A stretch of DNA of 40,387 nt, taken from assembly GCF_001712795.1 (NCBI RefSeq), contig NZ_KV757554.1, positions 600 to 40,986 of the forward strand, read 5' to 3'. Origin of the DNA: Nostoc sp. KVJ20 (GTDB lineage: Bacteria > Cyanobacteriota > Cyanobacteriia > Cyanobacteriales > Nostocaceae). Shown here in pieces: positions 8,540 through 16,282 of this stretch. The translations under genes were made by a program, and so were the position numbers. The notes below the pieces were generated by a model. The model was not told the origin of the DNA, did no database searches, and worked only from the letters and a program-made list of their open reading frames with translations. Position 1 is the first letter of the stretch. Every line of letters starts with the position of its first letter.

Positions 8540-9127
8540 AAATTTTTCCTGATTGAATAGATTTTTGGAGTAACTTCAGTTGTCAATAATCGAGTTTATG
8601 CTGTTTTACGGCACAAGTAATTTGCCAAAAGTTTAAAGCTTTCGGCATACAATATTCATTCTTTAGATAGATAGACTCGCAAATTGTTCATTAAATATTT
8701 CCCCTTTAATTCGCTTCCAAACATTACTTATCCCAGTGTTGAGAACTATCTAAGTCTTAAGCTCTGTACAAAATTTAGTTGATTTGTCAATGCATAAGTC
8801 TTACTAGTTTCAAAACACGGAATACTTGAGACAGCATAAAACAGGAAATCTTTATACATTCGTTGTCAGCGTAGCTTGCCGCTGTAGGCATCGCTCTTGA
8901 ATTTCTATCTGGAAAATAGAAAACATCAAAATAACCTGACATCTAAGTAAATATTCGATATTTACTTAGATGTCTATCTTTTCAAAAAATCTTTGCATAC
9001 TCTTCATATTTGTAACTGTTCAAGGAAGAGTAGGAGAGTGATGCTTACGGCGGCAAGCTACGCAAACAATGGTAATCAAAATCTGATAAATTAAGTACAC
9101 TCAGATCCTATATATGTATAAGTTTTT
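8540..9127. other. Divergent intergenic region with nested inverted repeats
   Basis: 588 bp between the divergent RTX (minus) and gamma-glutamyltransferase (plus) genes, so both promoters should lie here. It is AT-rich. Positions 8869-8895 and 9037-9063 are imperfect inverted copies of a 27-bp dispersed repeat beginning GCGTAGCTTGCCGC. Between them sits the perfect palindrome listed below. I saw no clear -10/-35 pair. Confidence 0.7.
8938..8974. repeat. Perfect 17-bp-arm palindrome
   Basis: Arms GACATCTAAGTAAATAT and its exact reverse complement flank a 3-nt centre, TCG. It is followed on the plus strand by TATCTTTTC. It lies 153 bp upstream of the ggt start. It could be an operator, a terminator for an unseen small RNA, or part of a mobile repeat. 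Confidence 0.85.
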
Positions 9128-10924
9128 ATGAAAAATGGTATAAAAATGCTTACTGTTACTAAAGCCAAGCGAGTTGCGATGCCTGCGACGCACGTAGCCA
9201 TCGCAGTCTTTTCTTTCACACTCTTTGTTTATAGCCAAGTCGCCTCGGCTGCTTTAACTTTACCCCTACGCAGCAAAAAGGGAATGGTAGTTTCAGCCCA
9301 TCCCCTAGCGAGTGAAGCGGGAATTTCGATGTTACGCAAAGGTGGTAATGCAGTGGATGCAGCTGTAGCCACAACCTTTGCAATTTCTGTAGTTGAGCCT
9401 TTTTCAGCCGGAATCGGTGGCGGCGGATTTTTGCTGATGCACTCTGAAAAAACTGGCGACATCAAAGCGTTAGATTTCCGTGAACGCGCACCCCTGAAAG
9501 CTACAAGAAATATGTATCTTGACGCAGAAGGAAAGGTGCGTCCCAATGCCAGTCTTAAAGGTTATTTAGCAGTGGCGACACCAGGAACGGTGTCGGGACT
9601 TTATGAAGTGCATCGTCGCTATGGTAAGCTTTCTTGGCAAGAGGTGATGAAACCTGCGATCGCACTTGCTAAAGATGGCTTCATTCTGGGCGATGTAGCA
9701 ACTTGGCGTTATCTGCAAACAAACCAATCCAGCCAGCCAGCACTTCTTAACAATCCAGCCCTGCGGGAAATTTTCACTCGCAATGGCGAATTTTACAAAC
9801 CAGGGGAGAAGCTAGTACAGCGTGATTTAGCACGCACTTTAACAGCAATTGCCCAAAATCCCCAAAGTTTTTACACCGGAAGTATTGCTCGTGCGATCGC
9901 TTCTGATATGGTAAAAAATGGTGGTTTAATTACTCTAGAAGACCTCAAAGCCTACAAACCAATCTGGCGCACTCCCGTTTGTGGAAATTTTCGCCAAGCT
10001 AAAATTTGCTCAATGCCACCACCTTCATCGGGAGGCGTTCATCTATTGCAGATTTTAAATATTATCGGTGATACCGATTTTAAATCTTTAGGATGGCATC
10101 ATCCCGACGCTATACATTTAATGGTAGAGGCAATGAAGATTGCTTACAGCGATCGCTCACAATATTTAGGCGATCCTGATTTTGTCAAAGTCCCTGTACA
10201 AGAACTGCTTAGTCCAGCTTACGCCAAAAAACGCCGTCAAGAAATTAATATGCAACTGGCTAGACCCTCGACCGAGATCAAGCCAGTAGATTTAAATTCT
10301 AAATGTCTGCGTCTTCCCTCATCTACTTGTCCTCGGTATGAATCTCCTGAAACCAGCCATCTTAGTGTTGTGGATGAAGAACGCAACGCCGTGAGTTTGA
10401 CTTTCACGATTAATCTCAGTTTTGGTGCTGGTGTAGTGACACCGGGAACTGGAATTGTGCTCAACAATGAGATGGATGATTTTGCTGCTGCGCCAGGAGT
10501 ACCTAATGCCTTTGGTTTGGTTGGCAACGATGCCAATAGCATTGCGCCCCGCAAAACTCCTCTATCTAGCATGACACCCACAATTGTCACAGAAAATGGT
10601 CATTTCCGGATGGCAGTGGGTGCGCCTGGTGGTAGCACGATTATCACCCAGGTTTTGCAAGTGATTTTAAATGTGCTGGAATACAACATGGATGTTGGTG
10701 CGGCTGTTTCTGTTCCACGCATACATCATCAATGGCTACCAGATGAGTTGCGCGTCGAATCTTGGGGCTTAGATGCTTTGACTGTGCAAGACTTACGCCA
10801 TCGGGGACACAAAATAAAGGAAACTGCTCCCTGGGGTAATGGTAACGCGATCGCAGTTACACCCGATGGAACTCTAGAAGGGGCCGCCGATCCTCGCGGT
10901 GAAGGTTCCCCAAGAGGTTGGTAA
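9128..10924 (+). CDS. ggt: Gamma-glutamyltransferase (glutathione hydrolase)
   Basis: 598 residues. A hydrophobic N-terminal segment (VAIAVFSFTLFVYSQVASA) after basic residues is a signal peptide, so the enzyme is probably periplasmic. The NTN-hydrolase features are present: the GNAVDAAVATTFAISVVEPFSAGIGGGGF block, MPPPSSGG near residue 299, and the autocleavage/nucleophile site TSHLSVVD with the catalytic Thr at residue 409. GAPGGSTIITQV follows near residue 500. The enzyme cleaves the gamma-glutamyl bond of glutathione and related peptides, or transfers the glutamyl group. The precursor self-cleaves before Thr409 into two subunits. Length fits the family. The ATG at 9128 has a poor ribosome site, and an ATG at codon 7 is a possible alternative. 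Confidence 0.95.
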   Translation: MKNGIKMLTVTKAKRVAMPATHVAIAVFSFTLFVYSQVASAALTLPLRSKKGMVVSAHPLASEAGISMLRKGGNAVDAAVATTFAISVVEPFSAGIGGGGFLLMHSEKTGDIKALDFRERAPLKATRNMYLDAEGKVRPNASLKGYLAVATPGTVSGLYEVHRRYGKLSWQEVMKPAIALAKDGFILGDVATWRYLQTNQSSQPALLNNPALREIFTRNGEFYKPGEKLVQRDLARTLTAIAQNPQSFYTGSIARAIASDMVKNGGLITLEDLKAYKPIWRTPVCGNFRQAKICSMPPPSSGGVHLLQILNIIGDTDFKSLGWHHPDAIHLMVEAMKIAYSDRSQYLGDPDFVKVPVQELLSPAYAKKRRQEINMQLARPSTEIKPVDLNSKCLRLPSSTCPRYESPETSHLSVVDEERNAVSLTFTINLSFGAGVVTPGTGIVLNNEMDDFAAAPGVPNAFGLVGNDANSIAPRKTPLSSMTPTIVTENGHFRMAVGAPGGSTIITQVLQVILNVLEYNMDVGAAVSVPRIHHQWLPDELRVESWGLDALTVQDLRHRGHKIKETAPWGNGNAIAVTPDGTLEGAADPRGEGSPRGW

Positions 10925-11001
10925 GCGATTCAGTAATTGGGGAGACACAGCCACCCGCAGAATAACTAATGACTTATTGACAAATGACAAATGACCAATG
11001 A

Positions 11002-11265
11002 CTATTGATTTTGAATTGTTGACTCTGCATAGCTGCTGTTGCCAAACTCGTTTGCCCGTGCGCTAGGTACTAGTGTCCAACCGGCTTTCAGAAGTTTTTG
11101 ATAAGTTGCCCAACCTTTAGAACCACCTGGTATTTGATAATCTGGGACTGCAAAATGTCCAACAGATGTGTAGGGACGCCAAGGCTGATTGGGTTCTGTT
11201 TGCAAATACAAAATTTTCTCTCCGTCGCCACCAGACTTAGATAACCAGCACATTTGTCGATGCAT
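11002..11265 (-). CDS. Small protein of unknown function (87 aa)
   Basis: An excellent ribosome-binding site (AAAGGAG, six bases before the ATG at 11265) supports translation. The product is soluble-looking, rich in Gly, Trp and Tyr, with SVGHFAVPDYQIPGGSKGWATYQKLLKAGWTLVPS as its most ordered part; this looks like a small globular domain with a C-terminal helix. I do not recognise a family. It lies convergent to ggt with a 77-bp gap containing AATGAC-type heptamers. It is probably a real, lineage-conserved cyanobacterial gene. Confidence 0.65.
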   Translation of the reverse strand: MHRQMCWLSKSGGDGEKILYLQTEPNQPWRPYTSVGHFAVPDYQIPGGSKGWATYQKLLKAGWTLVPSARANEFGNSSYAESTIQNQ

Positions 11266-11814
11266 TGCAAACTCCTTTGCTTTTAGCTAATAACTAACGC
11301 ATAATGACAGAATTTTGTCAAGCAATACCTCACCCTTGTGGAGTACTTTTTTGCCTAATACTTTAGACAAAGTGTAATTAAGTTCTATCCATTATTAGGA
11401 TAATTACTTAACAATTTATGCCTAGAGGACAGCTGTTAGTAGGACACAAAGATAAACAGTTTTCGCTCACCTTCTTTATGGGGTGAGATTTTTCTAATGT
11501 TATCCGCGTTTTTTGTGATTGGGTGTAACAATAACTACTATTTTGACTGAGGTTCGCAATCAGACCATTTGTTTTTCTGATTATATTAATCAGAGATTTT
11601 GGAAATGACTAATGACCAATGACCAATGACCAATGACCGATGACCAATGACCAATGACCTAATGATGGGATTCCCACCAATTTTCGATAAAATTTTGTTG
11701 ACTAGAAATAGTGCAGAGAGAATTTGGCCAACTACAGCTAAAATTAATAAATACAAGTAGAATAAAGAGCAATTTCACAATCCAAAGCGCTCTATCTATC
11801 ATTCAACAAGCACA
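11266..11814. other. Intergenic region with heptamer array
   Basis: 549 bp between the small divergent gene and prfB. It is AT-rich and shows no convincing ORF. A heptamer array (AATGACC) lies at 11603-11660. The promoters for prfB (plus) and the 87-aa gene (minus) should be here, but none stands out. Confidence 0.6.
11603..11660. repeat. Heptamer tandem repeat (AATGACC)
   Basis: Seven or eight 7-bp units, with one ATGACCG variant. It is the reverse complement of the unit type in the array at 3936-4046. Confidence 0.9.
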
Positions 11815-12937
11815 ATGGAAGTCTTAGAACTCAAACGCGAAATCGAAACGTTGTCTGGCCGCCTGGGTAAAACCCAGGACTATCTTTGACGTACCTGCAC
11901 TGACAGCCAAAATTCAAGACCTCGAAAAAATATCTGCTCAACCAGAATTTTGGAATGACCAAACCCAAGCCCAACAGACTCTACAAGAACTCAACGACCT
12001 GAAAGCCCACCTCGAACAATACGATCGCTGGCACGCCAATTTAGAAGATACTAAGGCAGTTGTTGAGTTATTGGAGTTAGAAACCGATGAGGCACTACTC
12101 CAAGAAGCAGAATCTACCATCACTAAACTGAATCGTGACCTTGACCAGTGGGAGTTACAACAATTACTTTCTGGCCCCTATGATGCTGAAGGTGCTGTAC
12201 TGACCATTAGTGCTGGCGCTGGTGGCACAGATGCTCAAGACTGGGCATTTATGCTGATGCGGATGTACACCCGTTGGGGCGAAGCTCACGGTTATAAGGT
12301 AACTTTAGCGGAAGAGTCGGAGGGTGATGAAGCCGGAATTAAATCGGCAACCCTAGAAATTACTGGTCGCTATGCTTATGGTTACTTGCGATCGGAAATG
12401 GGTACACATCGCTTAGTGCGAATTTCACCTTTTAATGCTAACGGCAAGCGCCAAACCAGTTTTGCCGGGGTGGAAGTAATGCCGCAGATTGATAACTCTG
12501 TGCAATTGGATATTCCAGATAAGGATTTGGAAATCACCACAACTCGGTCTGGTGGTAAAGGTGGCCAAAACGTCAACAAAGTAGAAACTGCGGTGCGGAT
12601 TGTTCACCTTCCCACGGGTCTTGCGGTGCGCTGTACAGAAGAACGATCGCAGCTGCAAAATAAAGAAAAAGCCCTAAATCGCCTCAAAGCAAAGCTGTTG
12701 GTCATCGCCAAAGAGCAACGTGCCCAAGAAATTGCCGAAATTCGTGGCGATATGGTGGAAGCCTCCTGGGGAAATCAAATCCGTAACTATGTATTTCACC
12801 CTTACCAAATGGTGAAAGACTTGCGTACAAACACGGAAACAACAGCAATTGGCGATATTATGAATGGTGAACTTGATACATTCATCCAAGCTTATCTGCG
12901 CCAAGAAAATAAACTAGTAGAAAACACTCCTGCATAA
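11815..12937 (+). CDS. prfB: Peptide chain release factor 2, read through a programmed +1 frameshift
   Basis: The ATG at 11815 opens a 24-codon frame ending ...TQDYL at CTT followed by an in-frame TGA (11887-11889). A +1 shift on CTT-T-GAC joins it to the frame running to the stop at 12937 ([15 protein letters not shown]...), for a total of about 373 residues. The main part carries the GGQ motif ([18 protein letters not shown]), which triggers peptidyl-tRNA hydrolysis, and SPF ([15 protein letters not shown]), the RF2 element that reads UGA and UAA. Efficient termination at the internal UGA when RF2 is plentiful provides autoregulation. It is the first gene of a conserved cyanobacterial group with DUF3285 and ybeY. 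No strong ribosome site is visible before 11815. Confidence 0.96.
11872..11890 (+). promoter_or_regulatory. RF2 programmed +1 frameshift site
   Basis: CCAGGAC-TAT-CTT-TGA-C matches the layout of the bacterial prfB recoding site: an SD-like element (AGGA), a short spacer, then the slippery CUU-UGA-C. The SD-like element is weaker than the AGGGGG of E. coli. Confidence 0.93.
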
Positions 12938-12952
12938 TTGAGAGTTATTTAC

Positions 12953-13005
12953 AAGTAGTAAGTAAATTGTTTTTAACATTACTTACTACTTATTATTTAT
13001 TTTTT
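12953..13005 (+). terminator. Intrinsic terminator after prfB
   Basis: A 13-bp perfect stem (AAGTAGTAAGTAA / TTACTTACTACTT) with a 13-nt loop is followed by a T-rich tract ending in TTTTTTT. The stem is AT-rich but long. It lies 16 bp after the prfB stop and before the DUF3285 gene. Confidence 0.75.
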
Positions 13006-13128
13006 CGTATTTTCAGATTGGCGCGATCGCATGGCATCTTAGATAAATTTCTCAGCAATATACAGGCGATCGCTATTCTAGCCCAGACCAACTGTTACAG
13101 TTATAAAAGAGTCTGTAGACAAATAACT

Positions 13129-13284
13129 ATGAGCAACTCTCCTTCATCAGAACCTCAACCTAGCTACGTAAAACTCGCCATGCGAAACATGGTGCGGAAG
13201 GGTGCAACTTCCCTGAAGCATTTTGCGTTGACTGCTGTAGGGCTTTTAGCTCTCCTTGTTGGTCTTGCTTACCTAACTCACTAA
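13129..13284 (+). CDS. DUF3285 small membrane protein
   Basis: 51 residues from the ATG at 13129: a polar N-terminus with SPSSEPQPSYVKLAMRNMV and one transmembrane helix near the C-terminus (FALTAVGLLALLVGLAYLT). This matches the small cyanobacterial DUF3285 family, commonly found between prfB and ybeY as here. The same frame extends upstream to 12967, but that part covers the prfB terminator and HIP1 sites and does not resemble the family. Function is unknown. Confidence 0.85.
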   Translation: MSNSPSSEPQPSYVKLAMRNMVRKGATSLKHFALTAVGLLALLVGLAYLTH

Positions 13285-13317
13285 CGACAAACCGTAAACC
13301 TCAGACTAGGAGACTGT

Positions 13318-13851
13318 GTGCCCCTGAGAGTTGAACTATATGTAGAAGAGTATTTTTACGAGTTGTTCCCGACAACATCCGTAAAGATTGGGGACACTTA
13401 TGCCCGAATTCCTCCTGAAACTTGGGAAAACTGGTTTAATGACTGGTTAGAAATACTTCACCCTCAGATTCCGTCAGCGCCAAGTTATGAAATTGGGTTG
13501 CGTTTGACAGATGACTCGCAAATTCAAGAACTCAATTCTCAGTATCGTCAACAAAATAAGCCTACCGATGTTTTAGCCTTTGCTGCTTTGGAAGTGGATT
13601 TTCCTCAAAGCGAAGAAATGCTAACCTCTGTGCCATTATATCTAGGTGATATTATTGTGTCTGTAGATACGGCACAACGCCAAGCTCAACAACAAGAACA
13701 TAGCTTATCAACTGAGCTAGCCTGGTTAGCTGCTCACGGTTTATTGCACTTGTTAGGCTGGGATCATCCTGATGAAGAAAGTTTGGAGCGAATGTTAGAA
13801 CAGCAAGTGAGATTGCTGAACGCAGTAGGTATTACTATTGACATTGAATAG
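13318..13851 (+). CDS. ybeY: Endoribonuclease YbeY (rRNA maturation)
   Basis: 177 residues with a GTG start 33 bp after the DUF3285 stop. The zinc motif HxxxHxxxxxH is present as HGLLHLLGWDH, preceded by the family block RLTDDSQIQELNSQYRQQNKPTDVLAF and LGDIIVSVDTA. YbeY is a single-strand endoribonuclease acting in 16S rRNA 3' maturation and 70S quality control. It sits between the DUF3285 and dgkA genes. No upstream membrane part is present. Confidence 0.95.
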   Translation: MPLRVELYVEEYFYELFPTTSVKIGDTYARIPPETWENWFNDWLEILHPQIPSAPSYEIGLRLTDDSQIQELNSQYRQQNKPTDVLAFAALEVDFPQSEEMLTSVPLYLGDIIVSVDTAQRQAQQQEHSLSTELAWLAAHGLLHLLGWDHPDEESLERMLEQQVRLLNAVGITIDIE

Positions 13852-14004
13852 CAGTAGCTTGTGTATCCGTTAGTGTCAATTTTTGGTAATACTTTTATAA
13901 TACTTCTGTGGAAAATTCCCTAAAGATTGCCTCAAAGTTAATTCTGCCATTAAGATTGGCAAATATTCCCACTGTAGCAACTCTATCTTTGTATTTTTAA
14001 GTCT

Positions 14005-14460
14005 ATGTCCCAAAAAATTTCTCCACCACCAACGCCTACCTCGTTACAAACACTTGTGTCTAACGAACGAGAATTCTCTTGGAAAGTAGCCTCTAATTTA
14101 TTTGTTAGTTTTAAATATGCTTGGGCTGGAATCAGCTATAGTTTTCAAACTCAACGTAATTTTCGCATCCATGTAAGTGTTTGTGCTTTAGCGATCGCTT
14201 TAAGCGTTTTTTTACATCTGCAAGCTGTGGAAATAGCGGTAATTGGTATAACTAGTGGTTTAGTTTTGGCATTAGAGTTACTAAATACAGCGATCGAGTC
14301 CCTTGTGGACTTAACCGTTAAGCAGACATACCATGATCTGGCAAAAATTGCTAAAGATTGTGCAGCCGGTGCAGTCCTTGTCTCTGCTTTAGTAGCGGTG
14401 CTGGTAGCTGGTACGCTATTGCTCCCTCCTCTGGTAACGTTAATTATATCGGCTTTGTAG
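14005..14460 (+). CDS. dgkA: Diacylglycerol kinase family protein
   Basis: 151 residues. After a ~40-residue polar N-terminus come SFKYAWAGISYSFQTQRNFRIH, ELLNTAIESLVDLT and HDLAKIAKDCAAGAVLVSA, all diagnostic of the integral-membrane DgkA/undecaprenol kinase family. About three membrane helices are visible. It phosphorylates diacylglycerol or undecaprenol in the inner membrane; which one cannot be told from sequence. It follows ybeY by 153 bp, the usual order in cyanobacteria and many other bacteria. Confidence 0.93.
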   Translation: MSQKISPPPTPTSLQTLVSNEREFSWKVASNLFVSFKYAWAGISYSFQTQRNFRIHVSVCALAIALSVFLHLQAVEIAVIGITSGLVLALELLNTAIESLVDLTVKQTYHDLAKIAKDCAAGAVLVSALVAVLVAGTLLLPPLVTLIISAL

Positions 14461-14809
14461 AAGTGATTTGCGGAGGCTAGTACCGCAAGGCGGAATTAAA
14501 AATTAAAAATGAATACAGTATAAGGGTTTTGTTGATTGGGAATGGGTGGTTTATTTACGCCGTGCTGTGCTAGCAAAAACCGCAGGCATCGCCAAGTAAC
14601 TCGGTAAGAGGATTATACTCTGTCCGATTTTCTTTGCAGAACACATTATAAGCAATTCAAAATTTACGAAGTGGCTTGTCGTAAAGTAGCTGCTTTATAT
14701 ATACCTGTCCACGTCAGCGTTATTTTTACACCTACCGAACAAATAGCATGAGATATTTGTCTATGCTGTTTGCAACTGAATGAGTGTTAAAAACCAGGAG
14801 TGATGAGCT
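14461..14809. other. Intergenic region before pabA/trpG
   Basis: 349 bp. It starts with a 22-bp dispersed repeat (GCTAGTACCGCAAGGCGGAATT, 14476-14497) that recurs exactly at 33158-33179. The rest has no gene and no structure that stands out. The pabA promoter is presumably here. Confidence 0.6.
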
Positions 14810-15409
14810 TTGATTATAGTTATCGATAATTATGACAGTTTTACATATAACTTAGTGCAATATCTGGGAGAATTGGCAGCAGAATTCCCAGTTGCAGATG
14901 AGATTAAAGTTTTTCGTAACGACAAGATATCCATAGATGAGATTCAAGCCTTAAAGCCGGAAGCCGTGGTTATTTCTCCTGGGCCTGGTCGCCCGGAAGA
15001 TGCTGGCATTTCTTTACAATTGATTGAACAACTAGGACAAGAGTTACCAATTTTAGGTGTCTGTTTGGGACATCAAAGCATCGGTCAAGTATTCGGTGGT
15101 AAAATAATTCCGGCTCCAGAATTGATGCATGGCAAAACCTCTCAGGTGTCTCACACTGGGGTGGGAGTTTTCCGGGGATTAGAAAATCCTCTAACCGCCA
15201 CCAGGTATCATAGTTTGGTAATCGAACGTGAGACTTGCCCAGATGTGTTAGAAATCACCGCTTGGGTTGAAGATAACACCATTATGGGAGTGCGACACCG
15301 GAACTATCCTCACATTCAGGGCGTCCAATTTCACCCAGAGAGTGTCCTGACATCTTCAGGAAAACAGTTATTGCGAAATTTTTTGGAACAGTTACAGTCA
15401 AGAGCATAA
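14810..15409 (+). CDS. pabA: Aminodeoxychorismate/anthranilate synthase glutamine amidotransferase
   Basis: 199 residues, class I glutamine amidotransferase. It shows [20 protein letters not shown] at the start, the nucleophile Cys in [11 protein letters not shown], and the His-Glu pair in [11 protein letters not shown]. It releases ammonia from glutamine for a PabB or TrpE partner; in cyanobacteria one protein may serve both folate and tryptophan synthesis (trpG is an alternative name). The start is TTG at 14810 with AGGAG about nine bases upstream. An ATG at 14803 in another frame stops after eight codons, so it cannot be the start. The next gene begins 3 bp after the stop, implying co-transcription. 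Confidence 0.93.
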   Translation: MIIVIDNYDSFTYNLVQYLGELAAEFPVADEIKVFRNDKISIDEIQALKPEAVVISPGPGRPEDAGISLQLIEQLGQELPILGVCLGHQSIGQVFGGKIIPAPELMHGKTSQVSHTGVGVFRGLENPLTATRYHSLVIERETCPDVLEITAWVEDNTIMGVRHRNYPHIQGVQFHPESVLTSSGKQLLRNFLEQLQSRA

Positions 15410-15412
15410 TTA

Positions 15413-16180
15413 ATGAAACGACGACAGTTGATGGGCTATGCTGGGGCGGGGTTGGTCACAGCTTTAGTTACTACCTTGGGTTCTGAATCTCAAGCTGACG
15501 CACAATCTAGCGGTTTATCAGTTCAGTGGTTGGGTCATACTTGCTTTCTTTTTACTGGTGGCGGTGCGAAAGTTCTCGTCAATCCATTTCGGGCGGTCGG
15601 CTGTACTGCTGGGTATCGTCTACCAAAAGTGGCAGCAGATTTAGTGTTGATTAGCAGTCAACTGCTGGATGAAGGTGCTGTGGACGTACTACCGGGAAAT
15701 GCAAAACTCATTTACGAATCAGGAGTTTATGAGTTTAAAGGCATTAAGTTCCAAGGAATTGCCATAGACCACGATCGCAAAGGTGGTAAACAGTTTGGCT
15801 CAAATACCGCTTGGAGTTGGAAGCAAGGCGGAATTAATATCCTACACTTAGGCGGAGCCGCTGCACCCATTTCCATTGAGCAAAAAATCCTGATGGGGCG
15901 TCCCGATGTAGCATTTATTCCAGTGGGAGGCAGTGCAAAAGCCTACAATGCTGAGGAAGCAAAGCAGGCTGTTCAAGTGTTAAATCCCAAGTTAGTCATT
16001 CCGACCCATTACCGGACACAGGCTGCTGATGCTGCTAAGTGCGATATTTCACCAGTGGATGATTTCCTGACCTTGATGCAAGGTATGCCAGTGCGGCGTA
16101 GCAATGGAGATAGTATTTCCATTAGCCCTGGTAAATTGCCGGAAAATGGGGAAATTCAAGTTTTGAGTTACAAATTTTGA
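15413..16180 (+). CDS. Tat-exported metallo-beta-lactamase-fold protein, metal site degenerate
   Basis: 255 residues. MKRRQLMGYAGAGLVTALVTT is a Tat-like twin-Arg signal, so it is predicted periplasmic. The mature part starts like UlaG-type MBL hydrolases (VQWLGHTCFLF ... KVLVNPF) and keeps AIDHD (His120), ILHLGG (His145) and IPTHYRT (His199). At the place of HxHxDH it reads SSQLLDEG (residues 81-88), so three of the usual metal ligands are absent, and the later GD is GG. Catalysis by the standard di-zinc mechanism is therefore doubtful. It may be a non-catalytic binding protein or use a different site. It is 3 bp downstream of pabA and followed by a terminator. Confidence 0.85.
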   Translation: MKRRQLMGYAGAGLVTALVTTLGSESQADAQSSGLSVQWLGHTCFLFTGGGAKVLVNPFRAVGCTAGYRLPKVAADLVLISSQLLDEGAVDVLPGNAKLIYESGVYEFKGIKFQGIAIDHDRKGGKQFGSNTAWSWKQGGINILHLGGAAAPISIEQKILMGRPDVAFIPVGGSAKAYNAEEAKQAVQVLNPKLVIPTHYRTQAADAAKCDISPVDDFLTLMQGMPVRRSNGDSISISPGKLPENGEIQVLSYKF

Positions 16181-16252
16181 ATAAAATGGACTGAGAAAGA
16201 ACCAGGGGAAGCAGGGGGGAGAATAATGACTTCTACCTCCTACCTCCTGAAT

Positions 16253-16282
16253 TCAGAATTCTGAATGCTGAATTCTGATTTT
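16253..16282 (+). terminator. Terminator between convergent genes
   Basis: A 9-bp perfect stem TCAGAATTC / GAATTCTGA with an 8-nt loop is followed by TTTT. It lies 70 bp after the MBL-fold gene and touches the stop codon of the opposing FG-GAP gene. Confidence 0.6.

Noticed and set aside
12967..13128. N-terminal extension of the DUF3285 gene
   Set aside because: Covers the prfB terminator loop and HIP1 sites; the DUF3285 family begins at the ATG at 13129.
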